From assembly GCA_050084985.1 (NCBI GenBank), contig JBITNC010000002.1, positions 31,868,001 to 31,932,000 of the forward strand: a DNA stretch of 64,000 bases, read 5' to 3'. Numbering within the stretch: position 1 is the stretch's first letter; the number at the start of each line of letters is the position of its first letter. A model generated the notes under the pieces. That model saw only the letters and a list, made by a program, of their open reading frames with translations. It was not told the origin of the DNA and made no database searches. This stretch comes from Nageia nagi (taxonomy: Eukaryota > Pinophyta). Positions 26,201-37,815 of this stretch are shown here, one piece after another. The translations under genes and the position numbers were made by a program.

Positions 26201-29200
26201 TTCATAATGCATTTGTACTCATGAGATTTATGTAGCACATATGCACTTGCATTTATATATATATAATGTTATGTTATACATGAGTCCAAAGAGATTGAAG
26301 AAGGTGGAAGTAAGCTCCAAAATTCAAAAGATCAAAAAGGTGGAAAGCAATCACATGTTTTAGATTGAAACAAGGATATGATGATATGGTAAAAAAAGTG
26401 AGAAGGTTATTAGGATATGGTAAAGTGAGAAAGAGGAAAAAAAAATTATCAAAAATAAAAGTTAGAAAGGAAGTCAAGGAAGTAAAATGGCCCTCTATGA
26501 CAAAACTTAGCATTGGTTGGGGGAACAGTATGCTATGTTGATTTACCATGGTTCAAAAATAAGTGCACAACAAAGAATCATAGGCTTTAAGGAAATCCAT
26601 ATCTCAAGTATGTGTATGTTCCTTTCTAGTTACCCCTCATGATTTTAAATATATTTGAGTTATTTTTAGGAAAAGTAAGAAGTTGAAAAAAGGTTACTAA
26701 GAAGTTGTAAAAGTTGAAATTTTGCATTGAATTTTTCAAATAAGTTAAAACTTTAGGTATGCATGCATGTTTAGACATCTTTATCAAGTTTTTAAGAGAA
26801 ATTAGGTTATTTTCGAAAATATATATATATATAAAGTTAGCCAAATTTACAAAATTGTTGCTAAAGTTTTCAATGAAGAAAATTATCAATGTGAAAATGT
26901 TATTTTATGTATGTTATGGCTAATGAGATGCATGAGTAATGATTATTCTTTGGAATTATATGATTTATTTAGAATGAAAGTAATATGAGTTGTTGTAAGA
27001 TGAATGATGCTTTTATACACACAAAATATTTCTTAGGAATAGGTCGAGATTTATTGTAAGTGCTTGGTTATGATTGATCATAGTTTATTTTCATGATTTG
27101 TATACCTAATGTAGATGAGATTATTATGTTCTTTCAATAAAAAATGTAGGCACATAAACGATGAAATTTGATTTCCCTTTAGCAATATGAAAGAAATCAA
27201 ATTTGGGGCAAGTGAGATGTTCAATATTTCAATTTTGGAATTAGTATGTGTAGTAATTTGACTTGGTTCATATCAGTTTCAGAAAGTTAAGTTAGATATG
27301 GAAGTTCAGTTAAGTACATTATGACTAAGGTTCAATTCAAAATTCAATTAGATATATATGATTTTTAGTGAGAAATATTAGTTTTCAAATAAATTATAAT
27401 TGCCTTAAGATAGGGGTAAAAGTTACAAATAGTTTTTATGAAAAAATATGTATGTTGATGTACAAAGTTAAATAGAAATTTGAGACATTGAGTTTATATT
27501 TCAATTGATGAGAATTAATAGATAAGAAAAAGCATATTATTAAGTAGCATTTTCTTGATGATGTCATATGTTGATGTACGAAACATATTTAGAAAGTCCT
27601 CTATTCTTTGGTACTTGAAATTATTCAAGGAAATAATGATTCTTGATGCTACGATAATTCTTAATGGTATATGATGAAATAAATACCTAAAACTAATCAA
27701 ATATAAATATAATATATATGAAATAAATAAAATCAACTCAAAATATTTACCAAATGAAAAAGCAAGATATTCAAAAGTTTTTAATAAACTAAAAAAATGC
27801 ATTAAGATTTATCATATATCTCCATTAGAATTTGTTGATTAGGAAACATATTCTATCACACTAACATGGAAGCAAAAAGCCGCTAAATCAAATTCTACTA
27901 CTTGTTACTTTACAAATAATCGGTATTATAAAAAATATTTTCAAAACTATATATCATATGATAAAAATTATGCTACATTTCTCAAATAATTAATGATTAG
28001 GTAATGACTATATGATGTTGGCTCAATAGATCAAGATAAACCTACATCAATTGAAAGAGTCATAAACATTGTGATAATAACTGCTACAAGAAGTAACAAG
28101 TGGGATGCAAAGGACCTTATCGTAAATCAAAATCTTCTCTCTCACAATAATGCATGTTAGGTAGGTCATTTATCATTCTTGGATAATATTGTAAGGCTAC
28201 AAATACTAATTTGACCAATAATTAAGTGACCACTCCCTCTAAATGATATTAAAAATATATGTATGCAATATTACCAAAAGCAAGATCACTAACCCCTCCA
28301 ACAAGGATGTCTATATTGACACCTCATAACCACTATTTAGGCACCTACTACTTAACACCAATATGCCACTCAATAAAGATATCCATGTAGACCCTTTAAT
28401 TGACCAAAATATAAAAAAACATGAATATATTGCTAACATTATATCATATGGATGTTGCAAAAGATTATAGGTTGCTCTTAAAATCACATAATAGCATTGA
28501 AAAAATGTTACAAAAACTACCAATGTCTTGTTTGAAACCATTGGGTTTACATTGAAATTCACCTTTAATAATTGAAACCCAATATTTGACTAGTGTGAAG
28601 GTTAAATACTCCATCAACTTTGTTATTATATTGATTTCAATAAAAATGGAATCAAAAATTGAGCTTGCAATATCCCAAAGAAAATAGTAAAGTATTACAA
28701 ACTAGCATGATGACCACCTTGGTAGAGAAATAAAGGATATCAATTTCATTCAACCCTTTCTTACTTCTTCCAAAAATAAGCATACATCTCCTTTCAACAA
28801 CCTTTTAAAAAAATTAAATTTTAAATTTAAAATATGATCTAACAAAAAAAACATTAATTCCAAGAAAAAAGTAAAAAATGGTACACCCATAATGTGGTAA
28901 ACATTGAGCAAAAATAATTGTTTTGTAAGAAAATCAAATTTACAAGTGAATTGATAAAATATTACCAAGATTCCCAAAATATGTTATTTTTTAAGATGAT
29001 ATTATCTAAGCTAAATATTACATATTGAAATTATAACTATGTTATAAATTAGGCTACAAGTCCCCTACGTAATTCTTAATAATCCTTTAGATAAATTTAT
29101 CAGGTGATCTTGCAAAAGAAAAAATATATGAATTTTTACTCATTAATTTAAAAAAAACCTTGTTTAAGATCTCATAACTAGGATGAATGTTCATGTTGCA

Positions 29201-30792
29201 TAACATCTTAGAGAATTGAGTGAGAAGTTTGAAAGGTGCAAATACCATAAACATACACATCAAGAATAATATGCATTATTGAATTTGAAATAAAATTCTT
29301 CATATGAGAAGAGCCTACATAAAAAACTCTAAATTTTGCATACCATAGTTTATCATGACAGCACAATTCAAAAATAAAATATGAATTGATGTAACATGAT
29401 TAAAAGATAATTGTGATGATTGGTCTCAAGCCTTATTATACAGCCACAAAATTCTCAAATCACACTAGAATGGTTTAATTAAATAATATTAAAATTTATC
29501 ATATGATTTGAATCCCAAAGTAATGTAATCCTTCAATTAGAGTTGATAAAGTGATTGAAAATTCATATTATTAATAAATCTTAGTGTTAATAAACACAAG
29601 ACCACCAAGTCAAGCTACAACTAAAGGAAGTAGGATTATTGAAAGTCTATCTTTACATAAAGAGCATATTATGGTGAAGGCTTTATATTTAAATAAAAAC
29701 CTTTTAATAGTAATGTTTTAATTTCTATTTGTGAGGCGATTCCCTAGAGGAAATTCATCCATGGATGCATAACAAACTCAATCTTAAGAAGACATCAAAA
29801 CTTTAATTAAAAGGGGAGGAGTTTAAAGAATGATGATTAAGCAAGTATCTCACACCTATTGGAGTCAAATCCAACAAGAAATAAATGGAGGATCATGTAT
29901 TTTTTAGAAGTTCATGTAAACAATAATAAGGGATGACTTAACATAAACACTTAGAGCTATTGATGTTAACCATGTATGGGGAGTTTAATCACTTACAATT
30001 AATATATGGCAAGATGGAATTATAATATAATTATGCAACCAATTATGCATGGATGATCTACCTATTATAGGTAGGTCAAAACTAATCCAACATGAATTTT
30101 AACTAGATGAGATGACTTAGTTTCTAATAGATCAAATTATATATTTAGGATTTCAAGTATGGAACCAATGCTTATTGGAAAAGAACCACAAAAAGATGAG
30201 TTGAGTATCATATTCAAACTAATAAGGAATAACTAACAAATAGTATTCAATTGGGTTTGTAAGTGGAAAGACTTTGAAAGTATAAGAATCTATAATGAGA
30301 TTGGTGGAGAACATTTATAACACTATAAAGGTATAGTAAGAACCTAAATATGGATAAGATTGTTTAGAATATAAGGAATATATAATTAGAGGACCTTAAT
30401 CATAAGAGCATTATGAATTCTCCGCATGCATGAAGAAGATTAAAGAACATGAGGAGGTAGGATCCTATGTTTAATAAACTCAATTCATTCTCTTGCAATC
30501 ATTGGGATCTCTAATTATTCTACCATCAACATGATTTATGCCCTTTATAAATTAGTTTTGCATGTTGACCATAGTGATCATACTTATAACTTTAATCATA
30601 AACTATTGGAAATGAGCAATCAAGAGTTATTTCATTAATCAAAAAAGGAGTTTGAATACAAGTGTACTTGATATTTACATTATCATACAATAATGGACTC
30701 CACATGAGAAAACCTAAATATTAAAGTGACTAAACATTAGTAATAATACTAATGTATTATTTAATATTGTAATATATTCTAGATACCTAATG
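23251..30792. other. Long AT-rich stretch without a recognisable gene
   Basis: Only short open frames, mostly made of F, I, L, N and K codons. At about 24440-25900 the plus strand carries lysine/aspartate-rich broken frames that could be a badly decayed gag, but no family motif is clear. At 26815-26835 there is an (AT)n run. At about 27180-27210 'gaaatcaaatttggggcaag' resembles a polypurine tract, but no LTR follows convincingly. I find no RT, integrase, RNA gene or host gene. Confidence 0.45.
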
Positions 30793-30803
30793 TGCTAAAG
30801 TAC
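30793..30803. other. 11-bp target duplication, left copy
   Basis: TGCTAAAGTAC occurs here and again at 32349-32359. The bases on either side differ, so the match is exactly 11 bp. Confidence 0.6.
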
Positions 30804-32348
30804 GTTGATTATTGAATCACTTATTGTAATAGGACCATGTGGCTACAAAGCACAAGCCAATGAGTCATGTCACCTTGCACCTAGAGTAAATCGAGCTTTG
30901 TATTTTGGAGAGAACATGGGACATCATTTTCCAAGATGGCTCACATGTGAGATATGACTGTGTTGGAAGCCAATATGGGTAATAATGCATATTCAAGCGA
31001 GGATTGGACATCAGAGGGGTGGAGATGCTAGCTCAAGGCTTTAAGAGCATTTACCTGGAGGGGAAACTCAGCTTTTGCAAAGGTTGAATTTCCAATCCAT
31101 ATGAAGAGAGCTTTGATGATTATGGTAGAGGGTAGAGCATGAGGTTCTGATTGAGGGCATAAGGATTTACAACCAGAGCAATCCAAGCTTTTGGTTACTG
31201 ATGATGTACAAGAGATCCTAAAGAATGTAGGATATTAGGGATTTCTGGAACTCTTTGAAGGCTACAACATAGCAGTTTGCCATCAAATGATGAATAGTTG
31301 GGTGGAAGCTTATGTGACTATGGGTGCTTTGTTGTTTGAGATATCATCAATAGTGTTGGTTGAGATTTCAGGCCTACTAGATGATGGTTTTAAAATCCAT
31401 AGAGATAAGAACCCCCAATAGATTGAATTGGACTTCTTTACCACCAATGAGAAGATAGGGAGGGATGGGAAATACATATTAAGGGAGGGTCTACCTCAAC
31501 CTTGGTTGAAAGTGTTTGGTACTATCATGAACTATATCACATTGGATACCCAAATGACCTGGGTAAGAGGCTATCACATGGAAATTCCAAACCAAATGCA
31601 TCGAAGGAAAAGGGTGAATTTACCTTATTTCTTATTCAAGGAGATGGAGAGGGCTACTAAGGATTTTTTAGAAAGGGATATTAAAGTTTGCGCTTCATCA
31701 AGGTCTATTATTGGTTGTGGCCAAACACATAACCAAGAAACAAGGATGGATGGGGGACCCAGATGATTTCGTATCTATCCTGAAGTAGGAGGAGAAAGAA
31801 GGTGACAAGTGGGTGCTTTGGGTAGAGTTCACAAGATAAAGAGTTTGAAGGAGGTCAAAGGAGGAATGTGTATTTCATCACGCAAAGGAAAATTGCCTAC
31901 AATAGTGGAGTTGGATGATTCTTTGGAGGTCACCGCCCCTTCCTCATCGATGGGCGATATGGCTAAAAGCTTGTTGAAGAAGATTTGAGTGAGCAGGGGC
32001 ATTCTTCTCAAGGAGATAGGGTTTTGTGGAGTACTTTATTGGCGGGACTTAATAATATCATAGCATAGGTGGACAAGCTCCAGCAGTTCATCTGTGAGGA
32101 ATTGGATGTTTAAGTTTTAGTTTATTGTATGTTACTTAATTTTGCTAGGAAAGGAATCAATTAAGTGTTATGGCTTAAGAAGGCCTATGCAATGTAGGTT
32201 GGAATTCGGTTGGCATAATAGCAATAGTATTTTGATACTACGAGGTTTTGAATTTGGTATGGGCTTATATTGTTGAAATTAAGGTGTGAATATGTAATCG
32301 ATTTCTTGATTCCTCCAAAAACCAACTCTAATATATATCAAAAAAATA
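30804..32348 (+). mobile_element. Probable retroposed insertion with A-rich 3' end
   Basis: A 1545-bp segment flanked by an exact 11-bp direct repeat and ending in 'atatatatcaaaaaaata', as expected for an insertion made by LINE-type target-primed reverse transcription. No LTRs are present. It is somewhat less AT-rich than its surroundings and carries a 112-codon open frame. It interrupts sequence just beyond the end of the minus-strand copia pol, perhaps in that element's 3' LTR. It might be a truncated LINE, a SINE-like unit or a processed copy of a transcript; I see no LINE RT motif. Confidence 0.5.
31428..31766 (+). CDS. Unrecognised 112-codon ORF in the retroposed segment
   Basis: I do not recognise this protein. 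The frame is open from an ATG for 112 codons. It is rich in charged residues, with the phrase RVNLPYFLFKEMERATKDFL suggesting a helical segment. The composition is less AT-driven than that of the random frames nearby, and related-looking broken frames extend to both sides (about 31000-32110). It may be the remains of a longer gene carried by the insertion. No transmembrane segment or signal peptide is evident. Confidence that it was once coding is moderate; that it is functional, low. Confidence 0.35.
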   Translation: MDFFTTNEKIGRDGKYILREGLPQPWLKVFGTIMNYITLDTQMTWVRGYHMEIPNQMHRRKRVNLPYFLFKEMERATKDFLERDIKVCASSRSIIGCGQTHNQETRMDGGPR

Positions 32349-32389
32349 TGCTAAAGTACCTAATTATAGAACTAATTTATTATTTCTAA

Positions 32390-34923
32390 TACCCCCATAA
32401 TACATTAGATCTTTAGAGAACATGAGAGGAAGCTCTGAAAGTATTCAAACATTCCATTATCAAGATATTTGGTGAAGATATTTGCAATTTACTTCTTCAT
32501 GGAAATGTAGTGGAACTAGATGTTGTGTAGTGAAAGATGATCATGAATGAAGTGCACCCATATCTCAATGTGTTTGATGTTCTTGTGAAAATAAGGATTT
32601 TGAACTAGTTTCAATATAGCTTGTTTATTGTAATGTAGAAAAATAGATTGATTTTGTATAATTTCAACATTTGTCAATATGAGACATAACCATACTACTT
32701 CACAAACAACATCAATGGTAGCACAATATTTTGACTATATGGTAGACTTGAATGTGATACTCTGCTTCTTGATACCCTATGAAATTGGTCTAGATCCAAG
32801 GAAAAACATGTATCTTGTTATCAATTTTCTATCATCCAAGGATCCTCCATAATCTGGATCTATGTATCTAGACTAGATGAATTTATTATTTTTCTTGTAC
32901 TCCAAGCCATAACTATCGATTCCATGAATGTATCTCAGAATATATTTTATCACAGTTCAATGGGCCTTCTTTGGTTTATGCATGAATCATGAAATATAGT
33001 TTATGGTATATCAAATATTCAGCCTAGTGTATGCTAGGTAAATTAATCCTCCAATTAGCTGATGATGGAGAGTTTCATTACCAATGGAGAACAATCATGG
33101 TATGACAAATGCAAACTAATTTCAATTAGTATGGACATCGATTGGCAATTTGTCATCCTGAATTTCTCTAATAAATTTTTGGTGTTTTTCATTTGTGAAA
33201 AAAAATATTTGATCATGCATCTGCCAAGCCTCCAATCCAAGGTAGTATTGAAGTAAATCAAATTCAGTCATGTTGAATGATGTTTTGGGGTCATATTTAC
33301 AATATGTGATAAAATCCCAAATTCTTCCTGTTATAACTAGATCATTGACATATACTACAACAATGACAATCTACCCCTCTCCCATGTTGTCAAAGGTAGA
33401 GGTTAGGATCATATGGACTCCTATTGAAGTCATGTTGTAGTAGGTGGTAAGCAATTTTTATGTACCAAGCTCATGGAGCCTATTTCAAGACATATAGAGA
33501 CTTGATCAATCTACATACTTTTCCTTTCCTTGGATCAATCACAAACCCTTCCAGTTGTTGCTTGTAAAAAAATTTCTCTAAGTCTTCATTTAGGAAGGTG
33601 CTCGTCACATCCATTTGTTCGACTTTACAGCCAAATTATGTTGCCATTGCAAAATTAATTATGATGGTCTCCATTTTGGTTATGGGAGAAAATATCTCCT
33701 CATAATTTATACCTTCCTGTTGAGCATATCCTTTCGCAACTAGTAGGGACTTGTGCTTTTCGAGTGTCCCATCAATTTTATACTTAGTTTTGAACACCTA
33801 TTGTATCCAATTCCCTTCTTCCCTAGTGGAGGTTCTACAAACTTTCGTGTTAATTTTCATCAATACATCATACTCATCCTACATGGTTGAATTCTAATGC
33901 AGTAGCTCAATGGCTTCACAAACTATTTCAAGTTTGGATTTACTCGCCATTATGCTCATCAATTCCAAGTTCACTTCCTCATGATCCATGCTTCGTGTCC
34001 TTGATATGGATGTTAAAGTGTCAGGTGGAGCACTCAAGTTTGAATCTTGTAGTATCTTCTAATACCATTTGATCTTCTAACATATTTAGGTGTTAAATTC
34101 ACAATTGGAGCTTTCCTCTCATCATCATAATTGATTATGGAACCACTATCAAGTCTAGTTACCTCTGTAGGTGGACTAGTTGCAGACTCATCATTCTCAT
34201 CAAAAATAATATCTTTGTTGATATATATCTTTCAAGTAGTAGGATACATGAGTTTGTATTATTTGGATTCACTACTATACCTGAGAATAATGCACCTCAA
34301 GAACTTTTATCCAATTTATTTCTTTACTCTGTGAATATGCAGATAAGCAATCCAACCAAATACTCAAAGATGTGAGATAGATTCTCTTTCTCTTGTCCAT
34401 GCTTCTTGAGGTTTCATCCCATTAAGAGATTTATAAGGTCCTATATTCACAAATATATGATAATATTTAATACATCATGCCAAAATTTTCTTTCCACTTT
34501 GCATCTATCAACATACTTCTTTCCATTTCAACTATGGTCTTGTTTCGTCTTTCACAAATCATATTTTATTATGGTGTGTAGGGTATGATCAACTGTTGTT
34601 GAATTCCATGTTGCTTCAAGAATGCAAAAAACTCATTTGATAAATATTCTCCCCTCAATTTGATCAGAGAACATGGATATGATGACCAATGGCATTCTCC
34701 ACATAAGCTTTGAACTCTTTGAAATACTAAAATATTTCATCCTTTTTTCTAGAAAGTACACCCATATTTGTTTGAAGTAATCATCAACAAATAGAAGGAA
34801 GTATCTATTTCCAGTGTTGCTAGCACTCATGGGTCCGCATAGATCGATGTGTATCATGTCAAGAGGACCTTTAGCACGATGTGTGCAAGGCTCAAATGGA
34901 ATTCTGTGTTATTTCCCTATGAT
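32390..34923 (-). pseudogene. Ty1/copia pol, integrase to RNase H (left part)
   Basis: On the minus strand the order is integrase, RT, RNase H, as in copia. At 34633-34920 is EPCTHRAKGPLDMIHIDLCG followed by RYFLLFVDDY, the integrase start with its first catalytic Asp. At about 33490-33840 is RT: FKTKYKIDGTLEKHKSLLVA, KGYAQQEGINYEEIFSPITK and VEQMDVTSTFLNEDLEKFFY. At 33340-33352 the catalytic box reads YVND instead of YVDD. RNase H remnants follow to about 32400 (RTSNTLRYGCTSF resembles the family's K-H-I-E-[IV]-R-x-H-F). Stops and frameshifts abound. Its upstream half continues at 52773 beyond a 17.8-kb insertion. Near 32390 the minus strand reads ATTATGGGGGTATTAG, a possible purine tract and mutated LTR start. 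Confidence 0.88.
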
Positions 34924-34928
34924 GTAAG
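34924..34928. other. Target-site duplication GTAAG, left copy
   Basis: Identical to 52768-52772 and directly adjoining the TG of the LTR. It lies within the copia pol frame. Confidence 0.9.
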
Positions 34929-35522
34929 TGTGTACATCAAAATATGAACCTAAAATGCAATTTAAACTGATAAATCATTCAACATAACTATCATGAACAT
35001 ACTCAACAATACACATCAATAATAATAACGATATTATATTCTAAAGTATTTGAATACAAAAAAGCGAGCTTTTATTGATCTATTGTAATCAGTATTGACA
35101 GCGATTGCTACGAATCGATAACAATCAATGTGGGTGGATGGACAACGATCCGTCTTTATTATCTATCTGGTGAATCGCCGTCAACTAATCTTTGAGTCAT
35201 CGCCAATCAGCTCTGTATGCATTGGAGTAATCTTCACAGAGTTTTGAAGTATTTTGCCTATTCCTTTGTTGTTCTCTTCCACGCTTACTTCAGTCGTTCC
35301 TTTTCTGTATTGACCCTACACACCGAAAACGAACAACACATCAAAAGCATACCTGTTCATACATATTAATCATCCAATGAATAACATAATATATGGAAGT
35401 GTAATTAATATGAAATGTGCTATTGATCAAGCTTACAACCTTTTGTGAATAATCTCCGACTTTGATTTCAACAGAGCTTCGCTAGATTAAAATCGGGTCC
35501 CCGTGTTATCATACAGAGCTTG

Positions 35523-35535
35523 TATTTATAAGCTC
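35523..35535 (-). promoter_or_regulatory. TATA box of the 3' LTR
   Basis: The minus strand reads CTTATAAATACAAGC, a strong TATA box. Transcription would start about 30 bp further, near plus 35490-35500, placing U3 at about 1.5 kb and R-U5 at about 0.57 kb. Confidence 0.75.
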
Positions 35536-35879
35536 AATAGGTTGTTATTAATTTGTTTATCATCCCAAGATTTCAGGTAACCTCCCGACCTAAATTTGAA
35601 TATGGTATTATCTCCGATCTGCATTCATGATTTCAAATTGGACGTACTCGCTATTTTGGACTTAAATTTGTTTATTGTTTAACTGTTCAAGGATCGTCAC
35701 CGAGTTTTTAGTGATTATATATTAACATTAGAATGGTCGTTCTATTATCATTTTTTAATGATAATGGTCGGAAAAAACACCTGTTTCATATATGTTTGAA
35801 ATATAATAAATTCTTTATTGAAACCCCGGGTACTTTACCTGCAATCATGAGTTCAAAACAAGCCGGAGTCAATAGTAAA

Positions 35880-36000
35880 AGCGTTCCGGAATAAAAACGT
35901 TCCGGAATGAAAGTGTTCCGGAAGTGAGTGTTCCGGAAATAAGTGTTCCGAAAATAAGTGTTCCGGAAGTGAGTGTTCCGGAAATAGCACATTCCGGAAG
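35880..36000. repeat. TTCCGGA array (~15-bp units) in the 3' LTR
   Basis: Eight TTCCGGA-containing units of about 15 bp ('agtgttccggaaat', 'agcacattccggaag'). The corresponding array in the other LTR (51655-51776) also has eight units, but the order of unit types differs. The short ORFs reading FRNT repeats over this region are artefacts of the array. Confidence 0.85.
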
Positions 36001-36029
36001 TAAATTAAAAGCTTAATTGTGGAAAAGTT

Positions 36030-36950
36030 TGGGTTCCGGAGATGATGAGGTCATCAGGGAGTGACCAAATATCCGGAGCCAGTATAACATTCCGGAATTA
36101 AGAAGATGACGCCACGGGGAGAATGATATTCACATTTTAAGTGAACCCGGGTCCCGGAAATGCTGACGTCATCCCGAGGTGATTAAATATCTGGAACCAG
36201 TATAACATTCCGGAATTAAGAAGATGACGTCACGGGGAGAACGATATTCACAGTTTAAGTGAACCCGGGTCCCGGAAATGCTGACGTCATCTCGAGGTGA
36301 TAAAATATCCGGAACCAGTATAACATTCCGAAATTCTGACGATGAGTCACAGGGAGAATGAAGTTCGCAATTTTAACTGAACCCGGGTCCCGAAAGATGA
36401 TGAGGTCATCAGGGAGTGACCAAATATCCGGAGCCAGTATAACATTCCGAAATTCTGACGATGACATCACGGGGGGAAACAAAGTTCACAGTTTTAACTG
36501 AACCCGGGTCCCGGAAGATGATGAGGTCATTAGGGAGTGACCAAATATCCGGAACCAGTATAACATTCCAGAATTCTGACGATGACGTCACGGGGGGAAA
36601 CAAAGTTCACAGTTTTAACTGAACCCGGGTCCCGGAAGATGATGAGGTCATCAGGGAGTGACCAAATATCCGGAGCCAGTATAACATTCCGAAATTAAGA
36701 AGATGATGTCACGGGGAGAACGATATTCACAGTTTAAGTGAACCCGGATCCCGAAAATGCTGACGTCATCCCGAGGTGATAAAATATCCGGAACCAGTAT
36801 AACATTCCAAAATTCTGACGATGACATCACAGGGAGAATGAAGTTCGCAATTTTAACTGAACCCTGGGTCCCGGAAGTACTGATGTCAGCCCGAGAAAAT
36901 TTAATATCCGGAAGCAGTATAACATTCCGGAATTATGATAATGACGAAAA
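36030..36950. repeat. ~119-bp enhancer-like tandem array in U3 of the 3' LTR
   Basis: About seven units; the anchor AACCCGGGTCCCGGAA recurs at about 36144, 36262, 36380, 36500, 36621, 36740 and 36860. Each unit holds two TGACGTCA-like palindromes, a TATCCGGA(A/G)CCAGTATAACATTCCG block and a GTGAACCCGGGTCCCGG block. Five exact TGACGTCA sites remain here (36164, 36225, 36282, 36583, 36761). TGACG/ACGTCA is the core bound by plant bZIP (TGA-type) factors. Position in U3 upstream of the TATA box suggests a role in transcription; binding itself is inferred. Confidence 0.85.
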
Positions 36951-36993
36951 GCCCGCACTGAACTAGTAATAGTGTTTATTTTAAGTGTCTACA

Positions 36994-37009
36994 TTTTGCC
37001 CCTTTTTTG
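36994..37009 (-). other. Polypurine tract of the Tat-like element
   Basis: On the minus strand AAAAAAGGGGCAAAA directly precedes the TGTAGACAC start of the 3' LTR, as required for plus-strand priming. Confidence 0.85.
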
Positions 37010-37815
37010 AATTATCCACCAAAGATAGGGTTGATAATTTCAAAAAATATATAATGAGAAGCTTTACTGTTTGACAAAGTTGATAACTTCAGAAGTGACT
37101 ATTTTCGGTATGATGACATATTGAGCTTGTGTGACAGTTGCATGACATTTCTGTTATGTCATTTTGCATGTCTAAACGCACCTATACCGTATAAGTTTTC
37201 TTTAGTATATTAATTGTAATAGTGTTGTCCTTTGTCCCGATAACGAGGTTTCAAGATGATTTCTCACATTCTACGATTGTTTTGATATTTGAGCTCAAAC
37301 TTGGTTTGATCTATTTTTCGTGTTTGACTTAGTCAAGGATCGTTGACAATCTTTTATAACTGTTAACGACTGTAAAGTGATCGTTGTGGATTTATATAGT
37401 AAAAATACTATACTTATAATAGTATGTTTTGCTATGAATATCTTAATTTCTTGTGTTTAGACTTGTTTTAATAATAGTTTTAATCATTTTACCCTAGTAA
37501 GTTTACTCAATACTAGTCATTCATGTGCCGATATGTTTGGCAGTCATGTGACGTTGGAGTATTCTTCTAGGCGAAAAATAATGTGATTTATAATGTGTTC
37601 ACTTTCACCTTAGTGAACGAAACTTTTTAATATTTCGTCTAAACACAAAAAATTTTAAGATATTTAAAGAAAATATACTTCATTTTGTATATTTTCAAGT
37701 AATATAAATCACCAATGATTACTTATGAATCATTGCCGATCAACAATCATTATCGCTCGACATAATGATCGTTAACGATCTACGACACGAGGGTTTTTAA
37801 AACAAAACAATTTTC
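37010..37815. other. 3' untranslated region of the element, AACGATC-rich
   Basis: No sense ORF. The phrases GATCGTT and AACGATC recur in both orientations (about 37325, 37380, 37765, 37775), forming small inverted repeats, and resemble motifs in U5 of the LTR. A TATA-like 'atataaat' at 37702-37709 lies ~110 bp upstream of the plus-strand ORF that starts at 37816. Confidence 0.5.

Larger units (their letters stand above)
34929..36993 (-). repeat. 3' LTR of the Tat-like element
   Basis: 2065 bp; minus-strand start TGTAGACACTTAAAATAAAC and end TTGATGTACACA. In transcription order it contains the 119-bp repeat array, the TTCCGGA array, an AT-rich spacer, a TATA box (35523-35535), and R/U5 with two AATAAA signals on the minus strand (plus about 35155-35160 and 35068-35073). 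Confidence 0.95.

Noticed and set aside
33062-33256. Plus-strand 64-codon open frame
   Set aside because: Opposite the copia RT to RNase H connection on the minus strand; no independent support.
35786-35992. Peptide with repeated FRNT units
   Set aside because: Direct translation of the TTCCGGA microrepeat within the LTR.
36030-36950. CRISPR-like regular array
   Set aside because: Units are ~119 bp, homologous throughout without unique spacers, and lie inside a plant LTR.
36255-36966. Overlapping open frames of 64-75 codons over the U3 array, in both strands
   Set aside because: They follow the 119-bp repeat period and are repeated in the other LTR; they reflect the array, not a gene.
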